Shown here: positions 1 through 6,792 of the stretch, piece after piece | How the letters are laid out: every line of letters begins with the position of its first letter | How positions within the stretch are numbered: position 1 is the first letter of the stretch | Assembly: GCA_902780865.1 (NCBI GenBank) | Contig: CACZHC010000021.1 | Location: 1-33,429 of the forward strand | Direction of reading: 5' to 3' | Length of the DNA stretch: 33,429 nucleotides | Origin: an uncultured bacterium | GTDB taxonomy: Bacteria > Verrucomicrobiota > Kiritimatiellia > RFP12 > UBA1067 | Translations under genes and position numbers: made by a program | Notes under the pieces: generated by a model | Told to the model about the DNA's origin: nothing | Seen by the model: only the letters and a program-made list of their open reading frames with translations | Databases searched by the model: none

Positions 1-309
1 GCGGACGATCGTGTCGTAGACCGAGGAGTCGCCGTGCGGGTGGTACTTGCCGATCACTTCGCCGACGACGCGCGCCGACTTCACGTGCTTGACGCTCGCA
101 GTCGTCCCGAGCTCGTGCATCGCGAAGAGGCAGCGGCGGTGGACTGGCTTCATTCCGTCGCGGGCGTCCGGAAGTGCGCGCCCGACGATTACGCTCATTG
201 AGTAGTCGATGTAGTCGCGGGACATCGACTCTTCTATGTTGATGTCCTCAAGTGCCGCAGCAGCCGCAATTTCCTCTGGAACAGCGGGTTTTTCGTTCTC
301 TTCGCTCAT
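1..309 (-). CDS. gyrA: DNA gyrase subunit A, N-terminal part (runs off the window)
   Basis: The first 103 residues of GyrA, the breakage-reunion subunit of the type II topoisomerase that supercoils DNA. After a variable acidic N-terminus the protein reads [20 protein letters not shown], then GMKPVHRR and [15 protein letters not shown], which are hallmark GyrA segments leading into the quinolone-resistance region. Ser and Asp occupy the positions equivalent to E. coli Ser83 and Asp87 (GDSSVYD), the quinolone-sensitive type; Ala84 is replaced by Ser. The active-site Tyr lies beyond the window edge. The ATG at 309 is only 7 nt from an extended -10 box, so the transcript is probably leaderless. 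ParC is an alternative, but the sequence is closer to GyrA. Confidence 0.95.
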   Translation of the reverse strand, partial: MSEENEKPAVPEEIAAAAALEDINIEESMSRDYIDYSMSVIVGRALPDARDGMKPVHRRCLFAMHELGTTASVKHVKSARVVGEVIGKYHPHGDSSVYDTIVR

Positions 310-316
310 GGGGTAT

Positions 317-325
317 ATTATACCA
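317..325 (-). promoter_or_regulatory. gyrA extended -10 promoter, predicted leaderless
   Basis: Reading on the minus strand gives TGGTATAAT, ending 7 nt before the gyrA ATG at 309. No convincing -35 box lies upstream. Transcription would be expected to start at or next to the ATG. It is back-to-back with the promoter at 342-350. Confidence 0.7.
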
Positions 326-341
326 AATTTGGCCTGTTTTT

Positions 342-350
342 TGGTATAAT
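342..350 (+). promoter_or_regulatory. Extended -10 promoter of the lipid-transport operon, predicted leaderless
   Basis: TGGTATAAT ends 6 nt before the ATG at 357. There is no Shine-Dalgarno sequence in the 6-nt gap, so a leaderless mRNA is predicted. With the gyrA box at 317-325, two divergent -10 elements share a 47-bp intergenic region. Confidence 0.7.
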
Positions 351-356
351 TCCGCC

Positions 357-821
357 ATGAAGAAGACTGCGCTTCTGTTCGTCCCAGTGCTTGCCGGGTG
401 CCTCGGCTCCGCGCCGAAACCGCCGGTGAACTGGACCATCGACATCGAACCCGACGCCAAGGTCGCGTATGCCGCTGTCTGCGCCCCATACGGCGGCCAG
501 CGCATTGCCGTACTTAGGCCAGACGGGTCAATTGCGTTCGACCCGCGCAATGCCTTTGCCGCCGCCCCTGGCTCCATAATCAAGGACGCCGTAGTCGGGC
601 GCAAGGGCGAAGGCTCGCTTTTTGTGCGCAAGCTCGCGCTCGACTGCCGTGCCGAGGGCCGTCGCAATGCCGTCGTCTCGCTCGAGATCGTCTCCGGTGA
701 CCGCGTCAGTAAGGGCGATGCGACAGAGCCGACGGACGACGGGAACTACTCTGCGGCATTCTCCCGCGCGTTTTCCAAGGCGTATGCGCACGCAATTGAA
801 GGACTCAAGGCGGAGAAATGA
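357..821 (+). CDS. PqiC-like ABC-transport auxiliary lipoprotein
   Basis: A 154-residue predicted lipoprotein. Its signal peptide ends in the lipobox LAGC (Cys14), and a small soluble domain follows. The segment [19 protein letters not shown], followed by an [17 protein letters not shown] stretch, resembles the ABC_trans_aux/PqiC fold, in which a periplasmic lipoprotein partners an MCE-type lipid transporter; this family call is by pattern and is moderate. The ATG at 357 is chosen because it sits 6 nt after a -10 box and begins a clear signal peptide; a longer in-frame reading from 252 would run antisense through the gyrA start. It overlaps mlaE by ATGA (818-821), so it heads a four-gene lipid-transport operon. 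No MlaC or MlaB gene is present here. Confidence 0.7.
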   Translation: MKKTALLFVPVLAGCLGSAPKPPVNWTIDIEPDAKVAYAAVCAPYGGQRIAVLRPDGSIAFDPRNAFAAAPGSIIKDAVVGRKGEGSLFVRKLALDCRAEGRRNAVVSLEIVSGDRVSKGDATEPTDDGNYSAAFSRAFSKAYAHAIEGLKAEK

Positions 822-1609
822 AACCCCTTGAGGCACTTGGCCGCCGCGCATGCGAATTCGCGGAGTCTACGCGCGAGAACCTCGCGTTTCTCGGCGAGAC
901 GACGGCCTGTGCCCTCGGCATGCTTGTACACCCCGGGCGGTTCCGCCTGCGCGACGCTGCGCTTGCGTTCGAGCGCGCGTCGTTCGACGCGTTGCCCGTA
1001 ACGACCGGCATCGGCTTTCTCCTGGGGCTTATCCTCGCGTTCGAGTCTGCTGCCGCGCTCAGGATGTTCGGCGTCGAGGTGTATGTCTCCGACCTTCTTG
1101 CGATAGGGCTTTTCCGCGAACTCGGCCCGCTCGTCACGGCCATCGTGCTTGCCGGCCGCACGGGGAGCGCGTTTGCCGCCGAAATCGGCGCGATGAAGGT
1201 GGACGAGGAACTTGATGCGCTTACGACGATGGGGCTCCCGCCTGTCCGCTTCCTCGTAATGCCGCGCGTCGTCGCGGCGGTTGCGGCAATGCCGGTGCTC
1301 ACGATATTCGCGGAGCTCGCCGGGCTCATAGGCGGTGCGATAGTGCTTAGCATGATGGACGTGCCGACGCCCGTGTTCTGGCGCCATGTCGCCGACGTCT
1401 CGACAGTGTTCACGATTTCGTTCGGCATCGTCAAAGGCGCGTTCTTCGGCGCGCTAGTCGGGCTTGTCGGCTGTGCGGCTGGCATGCGCACGACGACTGC
1501 CGCGGACGGCGTAGGCCGGGCGGCAACCTCTGCCGTGGTCGGTGGAATCGTCTCGATCGCGGTCGCTGACGGCATTCTTGCGTATCTCTGCTACCTCTGG
1601 AACATCTGA
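818..1609 (+). CDS. mlaE: MlaE-family ABC transporter permease
   Basis: A 263-residue inner-membrane permease of the MlaE/YrbE family, the membrane core of MCE-linked phospholipid transporters. The diagnostic block is visible around residues 85-150: LFRELGPLVTAIVLAGRTGS followed by the EIGAMKV.EE..AL..MG region, with several hydrophobic segments before and after. It starts on the ATGA overlap with the upstream lipoprotein gene and ends on TGATG, overlapping the mlaF start by one base. This tight packing supports translational coupling with its ATPase and substrate-binding partner. Length is normal for the family. Confidence 0.93.
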   Translation: MKPLEALGRRACEFAESTRENLAFLGETTACALGMLVHPGRFRLRDAALAFERASFDALPVTTGIGFLLGLILAFESAAALRMFGVEVYVSDLLAIGLFRELGPLVTAIVLAGRTGSAFAAEIGAMKVDEELDALTTMGLPPVRFLVMPRVVAAVAAMPVLTIFAELAGLIGGAIVLSMMDVPTPVFWRHVADVSTVFTISFGIVKGAFFGALVGLVGCAAGMRTTTAADGVGRAATSAVVGGIVSIAVADGILAYLCYLWNI

Positions 1610-2355
1610 TGGCGGAAAACATCATAGAGCTTGAGCATGTCGACGCCGGGTATCCCGGTGCCGTGATCCTGCGCGACGTCTCGTTTGAAGTGAAGCGCGG
1701 CGAGGTGTTCATTCTCCTCGGCGGGTCCGGCTGCGGCAAGTCGACGATAATGAAGCACATGATCGGGCTCAATCCCATTCTTGCGGGAACCCTCCGCGTC
1801 GCGGGGATGGAGTGGTCTACGAAGACGCGCGACGCGCTCTTCCACAAGATCGGCGTGATGTACCAGTCGGGCGCGCTCTTCGGCTCGATGACGTGTCTCG
1901 AGAACGTCATGCTGCCGCTCGAGGAGTTTACGCGGCTTAAGCGCGCCGCGCGCCGCGATCGCGCGATGGAGCTCCTTGCCGACGTGGGGCTCGCCGACGC
2001 GGCAGGAAAGCTCCCAAGCGAGATTTCCGGCGGCATGCGCAAACGCGCCGCAATCGCGCGCGCGATGGCCCTCGAGCCGGAGATAGTGTTTCTTGACGAA
2101 CCAAGCGCTGGGCTCGATCCGATTTCGTCGTCTTCGCTCGACGACCTCGTGCTGAAGCTCCGGGAGATGAAGGGGATGACTTTCGTCGTCGTCACGCACG
2201 AGCTCCCGAGCATTTTCAAGATCGCGGACCGCGCGGCGATGTTCGACAAGGCGCGGCACGGCATGATAGCGCTCGGCAGCCCAAGCGAGCTGCGCGAGAA
2301 GTCCGAGGACGCATTTGTACGCAAGTTCTTCAACAGAGGGGAGTCTCATGGCTAA
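1609..2355 (+). CDS. mlaF: MlaF-family ABC transporter ATP-binding protein
   Basis: A 248-residue cytoplasmic ATPase driving the MlaE permease. All nucleotide-binding motifs are present: Walker A GGSGCGKST, the MlaF-type signature SGGMRKRAAIARAM, Walker B IVFLDEPSAGLDP and the H-loop VVTHE. The SGGMRKR form of the signature is typical of MlaF-type rather than general importer ATPases. Its start overlaps the mlaE stop by 1 base, and its last codons overlap the mlaD start by 8 bases. The Shine-Dalgarno for mlaD (GAGGGG, near 2336) lies within this gene. Confidence 0.95.
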   Translation: MAENIIELEHVDAGYPGAVILRDVSFEVKRGEVFILLGGSGCGKSTIMKHMIGLNPILAGTLRVAGMEWSTKTRDALFHKIGVMYQSGALFGSMTCLENVMLPLEEFTRLKRAARRDRAMELLADVGLADAAGKLPSEISGGMRKRAAIARAMALEPEIVFLDEPSAGLDPISSSSLDDLVLKLREMKGMTFVVVTHELPSIFKIADRAAMFDKARHGMIALGSPSELREKSEDAFVRKFFNRGESHG

Positions 2356-3121
2356 TCAAGCGAACTACACGAAGATCGGTTTCGCCGTCGCCGCCGGCGC
2401 GGCGGCTATCGTGGCGACGCTCGTCTACCTGGGCGGTGCGCTCGGAAAGGGCGACGTCATCTACGCTGAGACGTATTCCGACACCCACGTGTCGGGGCTT
2501 TCGGTCGGGAGCGCGGTGAACCTGCGAGGAGTGAAGGTGGGCGAGGTGCGAGCGATATCCTTCATCGGCGCCGAATACGACGACGCCCAGGGCGACGACG
2601 TCCAGAAGATATACATCCTCATGGCGTTTACCGCGCGCACGCTTCACAGGGCGTCCTACGAGGATTCCGAGGACCATCTCCGCTACCTCGTCGGGAAGGG
2701 GCTCCATGCCACCGTCACGCCGAGCGGGGTGACGGGGCTTTCGAAGATAGAGCTCAACTTCCCCAAGGCCGATGTCGAGGCGGCTCCCATCTCCTGGCGT
2801 CCGCGCTACATCTGCATACCGCCAGCGCCGTCGATGTTCGAAAGCTTCTCCGACACCATGGCGAAGCTCATGCGCCAGCTGAACTGCATGGACTTCGTCG
2901 CGGCCTGGAGCAATGTCGCCTCCGTCGCGGAGTCGTCGGCAAACATCGCGGCGAACGTGGACGAGCTCGTCGACGACGGCAAGGCCGGCATCGAGTCGAT
3001 AGTGCGCGACATGGAAGAGGCCGCAACGCGCGTGAGGGAGCTTGCGGCGGACCTGAGGGAGAATCCATCGCTCCTCCTTCGCCCGAACGACCCGGACCCG
3101 CTCCCCGAGACGGAGCGGTAA
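2348..3121 (+). CDS. mlaD: MlaD-family MCE-domain substrate-binding protein
   Basis: A 257-residue single-pass protein: a short N-terminal cytoplasmic tail, one transmembrane helix around residues 10-30, then a periplasmic MCE domain. The MCE signature region HVSGLSVGSAVNLRGVKVGE is clear, followed by the second half of the barrel (GLHATVTPSGVTGLSKIELN). The C-terminal 80 residues form a likely coiled coil with many Ala, Glu and Arg. MCE proteins form hexameric lipid channels with MlaE/MlaF. The ATG at 2348 is preferred over an upstream in-frame start at 2315 because it follows GAGGGG by a good spacing and begins just before the membrane helix. Confidence 0.92.
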   Translation: MANQANYTKIGFAVAAGAAAIVATLVYLGGALGKGDVIYAETYSDTHVSGLSVGSAVNLRGVKVGEVRAISFIGAEYDDAQGDDVQKIYILMAFTARTLHRASYEDSEDHLRYLVGKGLHATVTPSGVTGLSKIELNFPKADVEAAPISWRPRYICIPPAPSMFESFSDTMAKLMRQLNCMDFVAAWSNVASVAESSANIAANVDELVDDGKAGIESIVRDMEEAATRVRELAADLRENPSLLLRPNDPDPLPETER

Positions 3122-3179
3122 TCGCCGACTTTGCGGAAAAATTTTGTAAAATACCCCCTTGCGCGATAGGCGCGGGTTA

Positions 3180-3188
3180 TGGTATACT
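3180..3188 (+). promoter_or_regulatory. tRNA cluster promoter (extended -10)
   Basis: TGGTATACT lies 18 nt upstream of the tRNA-Gly 5' end. A weak TTGCGC at 3159-3164 is spaced 18 nt from the hexamer and could act as -35. It probably drives all three tRNAs. Confidence 0.65.
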
Positions 3189-3206
3189 ATTCTCCGTTTT
3201 CGCGAT

Positions 3207-3282
3207 GCGAGGATAACTCAGTTGGTAGAGTGCCACCTTGCCAAGGTGGTTGTCGCGGGTTCGAGTCCCGTTCCTCGCTCCA
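3207..3282 (+). tRNA. tRNA-Gly (anticodon GCC)
   Basis: A complete cloverleaf of 76 nt. The acceptor stem GCGAGGA/TCCTCGC, D stem ACTC/GAGT, anticodon stem CCACC/GGTGG with loop TTGCCAA (GCC at 3240-3242) and T arm GCGGG-TTCGAGT-CCCGT are all paired. The 3' CCA is encoded (3280-3282). It is first of three tRNAs in one transcription unit. Confidence 0.97.
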
Positions 3283-3296
3283 AAACCAAGGTGAAT

Positions 3297-3372
3297 GGGA
3301 GCGTAGCTCAGCTGGTAGAGCAAGTGACTCTTAATCACTGGGTCCAGGGTTCGAATCCCTGCGCTCCTACCA
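3297..3372 (+). tRNA. tRNA-Lys (anticodon CTT)
   Basis: A complete 76-nt cloverleaf. The acceptor stem is GGGAGCG/CGCTCCT, the anticodon stem AGTGA/TCACT with loop CTCTTAA (CTT at 3330-3332), and the T arm CAGGG-TTCGAAT-CCCTG. CCA is encoded at 3370-3372. It lies 14 nt after tRNA-Gly. Confidence 0.97.
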
Positions 3373-3392
3373 TTCAAACCTTGAACGATCGT

Positions 3393-3468
<76 letters not shown>

Positions 3469-3474
3469 AATGTA

Positions 3475-3495
3475 CGGCTCGGCAAAATCGAGCCG
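3475..3495 (+). other. Hairpin just downstream of tRNA-Phe
   Basis: CGGCTCG (3475-3481) and CGAGCCG (3489-3495) form a perfect 7-bp stem with a 7-nt loop, 6 nt after the tRNA-Phe CCA end. It is followed at once by the terminator hairpin. It may mark the 3' trailer for tRNA end processing; that role is inference. Confidence 0.5.
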
Positions 3496-3499
3496 GACA

Positions 3500-3532
3500 G
3501 TCCGTGCAGATGATGCGCGGACATTGTTTTTT
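3500..3532 (+). terminator. Rho-independent terminator of the tRNA operon
   Basis: GTCCGTGC (3500-3507) pairs with GCGCGGAC (3515-3522) over 8 bp including one G-T pair, around a 7-nt loop. A run ending in six Ts follows (3523-3532). Confidence 0.85.
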
Positions 3533-3571
3533 CAAGCGACTTTCCTTTCCTTCTCATCTGCTGGCACGCCA

Positions 3572-3601
3572 TTGACGCGCAAGAAGGAGATATGGTAAAA
3601 T
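3572..3601 (+). promoter_or_regulatory. abiE promoter with both -35 and extended -10
   Basis: TTGACG at 3572-3577, an 18-nt spacer, then TAAAAT at 3596-3601 preceded by TGG (3593-3595). It is one of the few promoters in the window with a good -35 box. It leaves a leader of about 50 nt that holds the hairpin at 3624-3641. Confidence 0.65.
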
Positions 3602-3623
3602 ATTCGCCGTTGAGTTATTGCAA

Positions 3624-3641
3624 CTTGCGTAAAACCGCAAG
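3624..3641 (+). promoter_or_regulatory. Inverted repeat in the abiE leader (candidate AbiEi operator or RBS-masking hairpin)
   Basis: CTTGCG (3624-3629) and CGCAAG (3636-3641) are a perfect 6-bp inverted repeat around TAAAAC. The right arm overlaps AAGGAA, the only Shine-Dalgarno-like stretch before abiEi. AbiEi antitoxins are known to bind inverted repeats in their own promoters, so this is the best operator candidate; it could also control translation as an RNA hairpin. Confidence 0.5.
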
Positions 3642-3658
3642 GAACGCAAAATGAGTCA

Positions 3659-4468
3659 ATGGCAATTAAGATAAAGAATTGGATTATAGATCGCGAAAGA
3701 ACAGGTCGCCCCTGCTTCTCGCGTAACGAGGTAGCTGATGCGTTCCCTTCACTTTCGGCTGCGTCCATAGACTCGTCATTGTCGCGTTTCCGCTCCAATG
3801 GTCTGGTTCAGGCTGTCCACAGGGGCTTCTACTGCGTGATACCTGCCCATTACGCATACGTGGGCAAAGTTCCCCCGTCGTATTATATTGATAGTTTGAT
3901 GAAGTGGCTTGGCAGGCCCTACTACATTGCGCTCCTCTCTGCTGCGGAAATGTTCGGCGCGGCCCATCAGAAGCCGATGGTGACCCAGGTCATGACCGAA
4001 TTGCCATGCTTCAGCTATTCCAAGAAGAAGAACGATTCCGTAGACTGGCAGTTCCGCTCGCGTGTGCCATCCCAGTTCGTTTTGCGCAAGAACGGGGAGA
4101 ACGGGCAAATTGCCTATTCTAATGCGGAACTTACGGCGGTTGACCTTGTGCGCTATTCCCACAGCGCAGGGGGACTCTCGTCCGTCGCCACCGTCTTTGC
4201 AGAACTTCGAGAGGCTACCGATTTTAGCGGGGCCGGGCAGGGAGTTTTTACGACCGCCGATATCGCAGATGTGCAGAGGCTTGGATACATTTATGACGCC
4301 ATACTAGGTGACTGCGCGCAGGCGGAGACAATCCACGGTGAGTTGCTAACGTTGCGCAGAGACCTAAAGCCCGTCGCTCTCGATCCTGGGCTTCCATCCG
4401 ATGGTGCGGAAATCAATCGCAGGTGGAAGGTGAAGGTCAACCATGAAATCGAGGTGGACGAGGTATGA
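3659..4468 (+). CDS. abiEi: AbiEi-type antitoxin / transcriptional regulator
   Basis: A 269-residue protein matching the AbiEi antitoxin family. It has an N-terminal winged helix-turn-helix (about residues 1-65, with FSRNEVADAFPSLS...IDSSLSRF and the wing HRGFYCVIP), followed by the AbiEi body (YYIALLSAAEMFGAAHQKP, later AELTAVDLVRYSHSAGGLSS). In type IV systems the antitoxin represses its own operon and counteracts the nucleotidyltransferase toxin without binding it. It overlaps abiEii by ATGA (4465-4468). The ATG at 3659 lies 17 nt after AAGGAA; an ATG at 3651 is out of frame and stops after 7 codons. Base composition is lower in GC than its neighbours (26 of 60 in 3661-3720), consistent with transfer. 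Confidence 0.87.
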   Translation: MAIKIKNWIIDRERTGRPCFSRNEVADAFPSLSAASIDSSLSRFRSNGLVQAVHRGFYCVIPAHYAYVGKVPPSYYIDSLMKWLGRPYYIALLSAAEMFGAAHQKPMVTQVMTELPCFSYSKKKNDSVDWQFRSRVPSQFVLRKNGENGQIAYSNAELTAVDLVRYSHSAGGLSSVATVFAELREATDFSGAGQGVFTTADIADVQRLGYIYDAILGDCAQAETIHGELLTLRRDLKPVALDPGLPSDGAEINRRWKVKVNHEIEVDEV

Positions 4469-5289
4469 TAGACAGGGCGTCGATTACAAACTGGAGCGTT
4501 GCGCATCCATGGGGACAGAAGTCGTTTGTCGAACAAGACCTTGTTATATCCCGGGCTCTTGTGTCCATATATTCCGACCCGTTTCTCTCCGAGGCGCTGG
4601 CGTTTCGCGGCGGGACGGCGTTGCACAAGCTCTACCTTGCGCCTCAGGTCAGATACTCCGAGGACATTGACCTTGTGCAGGTGGAGCCTGGACCGATAAA
4701 GCCGATAGTGGAGAGACTTGATTCTGTGCTCGCCTGGCTTCCGGATAAAACCTTCGACCTCCGCCGGTTTGGCTTCAGGATGCGGTTTCGCTATGATTCA
4801 GAACTGCCGCCGTCAGTGCCAATGCGTCTGAAGGTTGAGGTGAATACATACGAGCACTTCTCCGAACTCGGATTTGTGAAAATGCCGTTCACGGTCGAGA
4901 ACGCATGGTTCAGCGGCTCGTGCGAAATAAAGACATACGCGCTGGAGGAGTTGCTGGGGACAAAACTCCGCGCACTCTACCAACGGAAGAAGGGGCGCGA
5001 CCTATTCGATATGGCTTATGCCATGAAGCGGATAGAAGTCGATGTCGATGCCGTACTTCGCTGCTGGAGGCGATATATGACGCATGGCGACAAGACGGCA
5101 CCCACTGAAAAAGAGTTTCTTGCGAATATGGAGGAGAAACTGGCGTTGCCTGAATACTGCGACGATGTGAAGTTGATGCTTCGCTCAGGCACGGAATTCT
5201 TCGTAGATACGGCGTATTCATTCGTAAAGGACAATTTCTTAGGTCGCATGACAGCCGAAACCAAAACGGAGCGCGTAACGCAAGCCTAG
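4465..5289 (+). CDS. abiEii: AbiEii-type nucleotidyltransferase toxin
   Basis: A 274-residue nucleotidyltransferase of the AbiEii/MenT-like family, the toxin of type IV toxin-antitoxin systems. Catalytic motifs are intact: FRGGTALHKLY (Gly49-Gly50) followed by RYSEDIDLV with Asp67 and Asp69 as the metal-binding pair, and a downstream KKGRDLFDMAYAM motif typical of the family. Related enzymes transfer NMPs to tRNA 3' ends, which may be relevant beside the tRNA cluster, but that link is only positional. It is coupled to abiEi by ATGA. Its stop codon TAG (5287-5289) lies in a CTAG shared with the convergent radical SAM gene. Confidence 0.88.
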   Translation: MIDRASITNWSVAHPWGQKSFVEQDLVISRALVSIYSDPFLSEALAFRGGTALHKLYLAPQVRYSEDIDLVQVEPGPIKPIVERLDSVLAWLPDKTFDLRRFGFRMRFRYDSELPPSVPMRLKVEVNTYEHFSELGFVKMPFTVENAWFSGSCEIKTYALEELLGTKLRALYQRKKGRDLFDMAYAMKRIEVDVDAVLRCWRRYMTHGDKTAPTEKEFLANMEEKLALPEYCDDVKLMLRSGTEFFVDTAYSFVKDNFLGRMTAETKTERVTQA

Positions 5290-5927
5290 CCCGCTTCGTA
5301 TGCGCGCACCCTGAATCGTGCGCCGAGGCCTTCGGCTATCGCGCGGCAGCGCGCCTGCTTTTCAAGGCTCGTCACCGGCTCGCCGACCACGGTCATGACG
5401 ACCTCCGGCACGACGGCAGCCGCCTCTTTCGTGAACTTGAGCATCGCAGGATAGGCCGCCTCGCCGAACTTCGGGCGGCAAAGCGCGAGGTACTCCGCCG
5501 GATCGTCGGTGTTCAGGCTGATCGAGAGCGAGTCCACCTTGCCGGCGAAAAGCGCCGCAGTGGGCTTGCCGTTGACAAGGTCTGAGAGTCCGTTCGTGTT
5601 GACGCGGATGCGAAGCGATGCGTCGCGCTGCTTCAGGTGCTCTGCCGCGGCGAGCAGGACATCCAGCCGTTCCGTCGGCTCGCCATAGCCGCAGAACACG
5701 ACTTCTTCGAAACTTGCGAGGTCTTGGCCGTCAAGGCTCGCCGTCACTTCCTCGAGCGTCGGCTCGCGCTCGAGCCACAGGGAGTCCGAGCCGAAAACGC
5801 CCAGGTCGTTGTTCCTGATGCAGAAAGTGCAGGCGCAAGGGCACCTGTTTGTGAGGTTTACGTAGAGGGCCCTGTTCGACCGGTACGTGATCGTCATTGC
5901 CCTGCGCGTCTCTGTCGCTGTTTGCAT
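5286..5927 (-). CDS. TatD-family-associated radical SAM protein
   Basis: A 213-residue compact radical SAM enzyme. Cys29, Cys33 and Cys36 form the CX3CX2C iron-sulfur motif (in LTNRCPCACTFCIRN), and GYGEPTERLD provides the SAM-binding GGE-like motif. The NLTNRCPCxCxFC pattern and short length match the TatD-linked radical SAM group, whose function is unknown. No tatD is adjacent in this window. The ATG at 5927 lies 8 nt from a -10 box with no Shine-Dalgarno, so it is predicted leaderless; the internal Met11 is an alternative start. It converges on abiEii, sharing CTAG at 5286-5289, so the two genes have no intergenic sequence. Confidence 0.85.
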   Translation of the reverse strand: MQTATETRRAMTITYRSNRALYVNLTNRCPCACTFCIRNNDLGVFGSDSLWLEREPTLEEVTASLDGQDLASFEEVVFCGYGEPTERLDVLLAAAEHLKQRDASLRIRVNTNGLSDLVNGKPTAALFAGKVDSLSISLNTDDPAEYLALCRPKFGEAAYPAMLKFTKEAAAVVPEVVMTVVGEPVTSLEKQARCRAIAEGLGARFRVRAYEAG

Positions 5928-5935
5928 GGCGCGAT

Positions 5936-5944
5936 ATTATATCA
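5936..5944 (-). promoter_or_regulatory. Radical SAM gene extended -10, predicted leaderless
   Basis: Minus-strand TGATATAAT ends 8 nt before the ATG at 5927. No Shine-Dalgarno fits the gap. Confidence 0.65.
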
Positions 5945-5993
5945 CATTCCGGATTCGTTTATCTGATTTCCCCTTGCATTCCTGAGCGCCGTT

Positions 5994-6002
5994 TGGTATA
6001 CT
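5994..6002 (+). promoter_or_regulatory. rpsP-rplS promoter (extended -10)
   Basis: TGGTATACT, with the expected start about 7 nt downstream. The leader of roughly 25 nt carries the purine-rich AAAAGGAAGA (6021-6030) just before the rpsP ATG at 6035. Unlike many promoters here it drives an mRNA with a Shine-Dalgarno sequence. Confidence 0.7.
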
Positions 6003-6034
6003 ACGCGCCGTTCATTCACCAAAAGGAAGAAAAA

Positions 6035-6331
6035 ATGGTCAAGATCAGAATGCGTCGCACCGGTTGCACGAACCACGCGACCTATCGTATTGTGGCGGCG
6101 GACTCCCGTTCGCCCCGTGATGGCAAGTTCCTCGAGATCCTCGGGTGGTACGATACCCAGATCAAGGAGGACAACTTCAAGCTCGACCTCCCGCGCGTCG
6201 AGTACTGGCTCTCGAAGGGCGCCCAGCCCTCGACTACGGTTGCCTCGCTCATCCGTCGCGCGAAGAACCCCAACTTGAAGCCGCACCACGCGACTCCGGC
6301 GAAGAAGGCCGAAGCGAAGAAGGAGGGCTAA
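6035..6331 (+). CDS. rpsP: 30S ribosomal protein S16
   Basis: A 98-residue S16. The N-terminus VKIRMRRTGCTNHATYRIVA, then SPRDGKFLEILGWYD and the RVEYWLSKGAQPS motif are standard for the family; the C-terminus is the usual basic Ala-Lys tail. S16 binds 16S rRNA in the body of the small subunit and helps its assembly. A good Shine-Dalgarno precedes the ATG. rplS follows after 3 nt. In many bacteria rimM and trmD come between the two, but here rpsP and rplS are directly adjacent. Confidence 0.97.
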   Translation: MVKIRMRRTGCTNHATYRIVAADSRSPRDGKFLEILGWYDTQIKEDNFKLDLPRVEYWLSKGAQPSTTVASLIRRAKNPNLKPHHATPAKKAEAKKEG

Positions 6332-6334
6332 GCC

Positions 6335-6703
6335 ATGGGTATCAAGCTTATAGACAAGATCAACGCCGAGCAGACCGCGAAGCTTGCGGAGAAGAAGTTC
6401 CCCGAGTTCCGCACCGGCGACATCGTCCGCGTCTCCATCAAGATCAAGGAAGGCGACAAGTTCCGCGTTCAGGACTTCGAAGGCAAGGTGTTCTCGGTCG
6501 ACAACGGCCGTGGCGGCATCTCCGGCAACTTCGTCGTCAGCCGTGACACGATGGGCGTCCGCGTCGAGAAGCGCTTCCCGTTCAACAGCCCCTGGATCCA
6601 GGCGATCAAGGTCGTGAAGAAGGGTGCCGCTCGCCGCGCCAAGCTCTACAACGAGCGCACCTACTGCTCGCACAAGGCCGTCCGCAAGCTCGTCAAGAAG
6701 TAA
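6335..6703 (+). CDS. rplS: 50S ribosomal protein L19
   Basis: A 122-residue L19. The block FRTGDIVRVSIKIKEGDKFR, the RVEKRFPFNSPWI segment (usually FPFGSP) and VVKKGAARRAKLYNER identify it. L19 sits at the subunit interface of the ribosome. It lies in the rpsP operon, and a strong terminator follows at 6745-6777, cutting the pair off from trmD. Confidence 0.97.
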   Translation: MGIKLIDKINAEQTAKLAEKKFPEFRTGDIVRVSIKIKEGDKFRVQDFEGKVFSVDNGRGGISGNFVVSRDTMGVRVEKRFPFNSPWIQAIKVVKKGAARRAKLYNERTYCSHKAVRKLVKK

Positions 6704-6744
6704 GGCGACTCGGCTTGAAGCCGACCGGTGGATGGACATGAAGC

Positions 6745-6777
6745 AAGGCCGCCCCTCTCGGGACGGCCTTCTTTTTT
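6745..6777 (+). terminator. rpsP-rplS terminator
   Basis: AAGGCCG (6745-6751) pairs with CGGCCTT (6764-6770), partly extended inward, and CTTTTTT follows. The last T is the first base of the trmD extended -10 (6777-6785), so terminator and promoter abut. Confidence 0.9.
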
Positions 6778-6785
6778 GCTATAAT
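6777..6785 (+). promoter_or_regulatory. trmD extended -10, predicted leaderless
   Basis: TGCTATAAT ends 7 nt before the trmD ATG at 6793 and begins inside the T-tract of the preceding terminator. No Shine-Dalgarno lies in the gap. Confidence 0.65.
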
Positions 6786-6792
6786 ACAGGCG

